Positions 62,245 to 64,000 of a stretch of DNA of 64,000 bases are shown piece after piece; the first letter of the stretch is position 1, and every line of letters starts with the position of its first letter. The position numbers and the translations under genes were made by a program. The notes beneath the pieces were generated by a model. It saw only the letters and a list, made by a program, of their open reading frames with translations. It had not been told where the DNA came from and did no database searches. The stretch spans positions 1 through 64,000 of the forward strand of contig JAJYYK010000001.1 in NCBI GenBank assembly GCA_021801025.1, written 5' to 3'. Source of the DNA: Pseudomonadota bacterium (GTDB lineage Bacteria > Pseudomonadota > Gammaproteobacteria > Burkholderiales > Sulfuriferulaceae).

Positions 62245-62271
62245 AGGGCATGACTCAATACTGTGGATAAT

Positions 62272-62676
62272 TTATGCTGTGATTTGAACTTCAACCGTTG
62301 GTACGGATTCTTCTTTCGGCTCGGCTTTTGCTTCAACATTCAGCAAAGAACGTGATTTTTCTTCCTTCATCATTGCTGAAGGTGTGCTCACGGCCTCGTC
62401 CATACGGATGCTGAGGTGGCGCAAAACCGCATCATTAAACTTGAAGCCATGCTCCAGTTCATCCAGGGTTTCCTGGTTGCATTGAATGTTCATCAACACA
62501 TAATGTGCTTTGTGAATTTTTTGAATTGGGTAAGCCAATTGGCGGCGACCCCAGTCTTCCAGGCGGTGGATAATACCGTTGTGGCTGGCAATCAATGTGC
62601 GATAACGTTCGACCATAGCGGGAACTTGCTCGCTTTGATCGGGGTGCACGATAAATACAATTTCATAATGTCGCAT
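62272..62676 (-). CDS. rpsF: Ribosomal protein bS6
   Basis: A 134-residue bS6: [41 protein letters not shown] and a long acidic/charged C-terminal tail. The ATG at 62676 follows AAGGAGCG; the longer frame back to 62787 has no conserved match. Head of the ribosomal operon. Confidence 0.96.
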   Translation of the reverse strand: MRHYEIVFIVHPDQSEQVPAMVERYRTLIASHNGIIHRLEDWGRRQLAYPIQKIHKAHYVLMNIQCNQETLDELEHGFKFNDAVLRHLSIRMDEAVSTPSAMMKEEKSRSLLNVEAKAEPKEESVPTVEVQITA

Positions 62677-62921
62677 ACGCGCTCCTTGTGGGTTAAAGCC
62701 CCCCGTGCGTAAACGGTAGGGCAAGGGAAACGCGTGATTATACATAAACCTCTCTGACCAGGCAAGAAAAACGGCAGGAAATAGCAAACCAGAAGCAAAA
62801 ACAGGCTTTTGGATTAAACCCGAACAACTCCTCCGGGTTCATGAATGAAATGTGTACATCACCGTTATCCCAGCCGGAGCCCTCTGCCGCAACAGTGTAA
62901 AATAAAAATCGTCTTCTCATC

Positions 62922-62949
62922 TTGAAAAAAGTATCCTGCACCCCCATTA
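62922..62949 (+). promoter_or_regulatory. Sigma-32-type heat-shock promoter of groESL
   Basis: CTTGAAA, a 13-14-base spacer and CCCCCATTA match the RpoH consensus (CTTGAAA-N13/14-CCCCATnT). It lies ~105 bp before groES, in a 377-bp divergent gap with rpsF that holds no gene. No CIRCE element (HrcA site) was seen. Confidence 0.8.
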
Positions 62950-63053
62950 ACAGGTTACCTCGAAGATCGAGTGTTATCTCAGTGTGCAGCCGCATGTGGT
63001 GCTGCACCGTATTTGTGCTTTTTATCTGTCTATTTATTCAGGAGATTCTATAA

Positions 63054-63341
63054 ATGAAAATTCGTCCACTGCATGACCGTGTGATTGTCAAACGCCTCGA
63101 GGAAGAGCGCAAAACCGCTTCCGGCATTGTCATTCCTGACAGCGCGGCCGAAAAACCGGATCAAGGCGAGATCCTGGCTGTTGGCAAGGGTAAAGCTGGC
63201 GATGATGGCAAAGTACGTCCTCTGGATGTCAAAGTCGGTGATCGCGTTTTATTTGGCAAATATGCTGGCCAGGCTGTCAAAGTTGACGGCAATGAAGTGC
63301 TGGTGATGCGTGAAGAAGACATCATGGGCATTCTGGAATAA
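63054..63341 (+). CDS. groES: Co-chaperonin GroES
   Basis: A 95-residue Gro[23 protein letters not shown], mobile loop [18 protein letters not shown] and ILAVGKGK, with the C-terminal [17 protein letters not shown] precedes the start. Forms a heptameric lid for GroEL, encoded 59 bp downstream. Confidence 0.97.
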   Translation: MKIRPLHDRVIVKRLEEERKTASGIVIPDSAAEKPDQGEILAVGKGKAGDDGKVRPLDVKVGDRVLFGKYAGQAVKVDGNEVLVMREEDIMGILE

Positions 63342-63391
63342 GTCCAGACCACCCCCAACCTCGTTAATAATCGTGTAATCAGTAAATTTAG

Positions 63392-64000
<609 letters not shown>

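Overview
The window looks like the chromosome of a sulfur-oxidising, CO2-fixing betaproteobacterium (Nitrosomonadales/Gallionellales-like; this placement is inferred from gene content and protein style, not from a marker tree). By eye it is about 50% G+C. Two energy and carbon modules dominate: a complete oxidative-type dissimilatory sulfite reductase (rDsr) cluster and a complete alpha-carboxysome locus.

Region 1 (1-4.9 kb): molybdenum-cofactor genes (moaE end, mobB, mobA), a soluble NarX-like sensor kinase with a NarL-like regulator, and a convergent trifunctional siroheme synthase cysG. Region 2 (5-19.2 kb, minus strand): dsrA-B-E-F-H-C-M-K-L-J-O-P, then a TrpD2/YbiB-like gene, dsrN and dsrR. 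DsrAB, DsrEFH, DsrC and DsrL together indicate the sulfur-oxidising direction. A miniature inverted-repeat element sits between dsrK and dsrL. Region 3 (19.2-26.3 kb, plus strand): a divergent group of accessory genes, namely a 70-aa protein, an orphan Cas6/Cmx6-like RNA-binding protein, a DsrC paralogue with no cysteine, an unknown protein coupled to a TauD-like dioxygenase, then moeA, a MogA/MoaB-type gene and a second cysG. The intergenic region between dsrA and this group contains two long perfect or near-perfect stems arranged as an H-type pseudoknot.

Region 4 (26.3-37.8 kb): housekeeping and envelope genes (DUF3617, PAP2, two GT4 glycosyltransferases, priA, argS, SPOR protein, dsbA, yjdM, an S4-domain pseudouridine-synthase-like protein) with a second copy of the miniature element and a decayed gluQ. 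Region 5 (37.8-61.2 kb): cbbL-cbbS-csoS2-csoSCA-csoS4A-csoS4B-three csoS1-bfr-acRAF-mcdA-mcdB-cbbQ-cbbO, the DAB inorganic-carbon pump dabB-dabA, an aldolase-like protein lacking metal ligands, a Sua5-type gene, a dabA fragment, a zinc-ribbon protein and cbbR. Related IS3-family remnants in the same orientation bound this block on both sides, and AT-rich motifs recur before cbbL, before the aldolase-like gene and before cbbR. Region 6 (61.2-64 kb): rplI, rpsR, rpsF (minus strand) and a sigma-32-type promoter with groES and the start of groEL.

In concert, the dsr proteins oxidise stored or persulfidic sulfur to sulfite. CysG (two copies) and DsrN supply siroheme and its amide for DsrAB. The electrons support CO2 fixation by form IA RuBisCO in carboxysomes fed by DabAB and positioned by McdAB. 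The most unusual items are the pseudoknot candidate with the orphan Cas6-like gene next to dsrA, the cysteine-free DsrC paralogue, and the metal-ligand-less aldolase homologue in the carboxysome locus.
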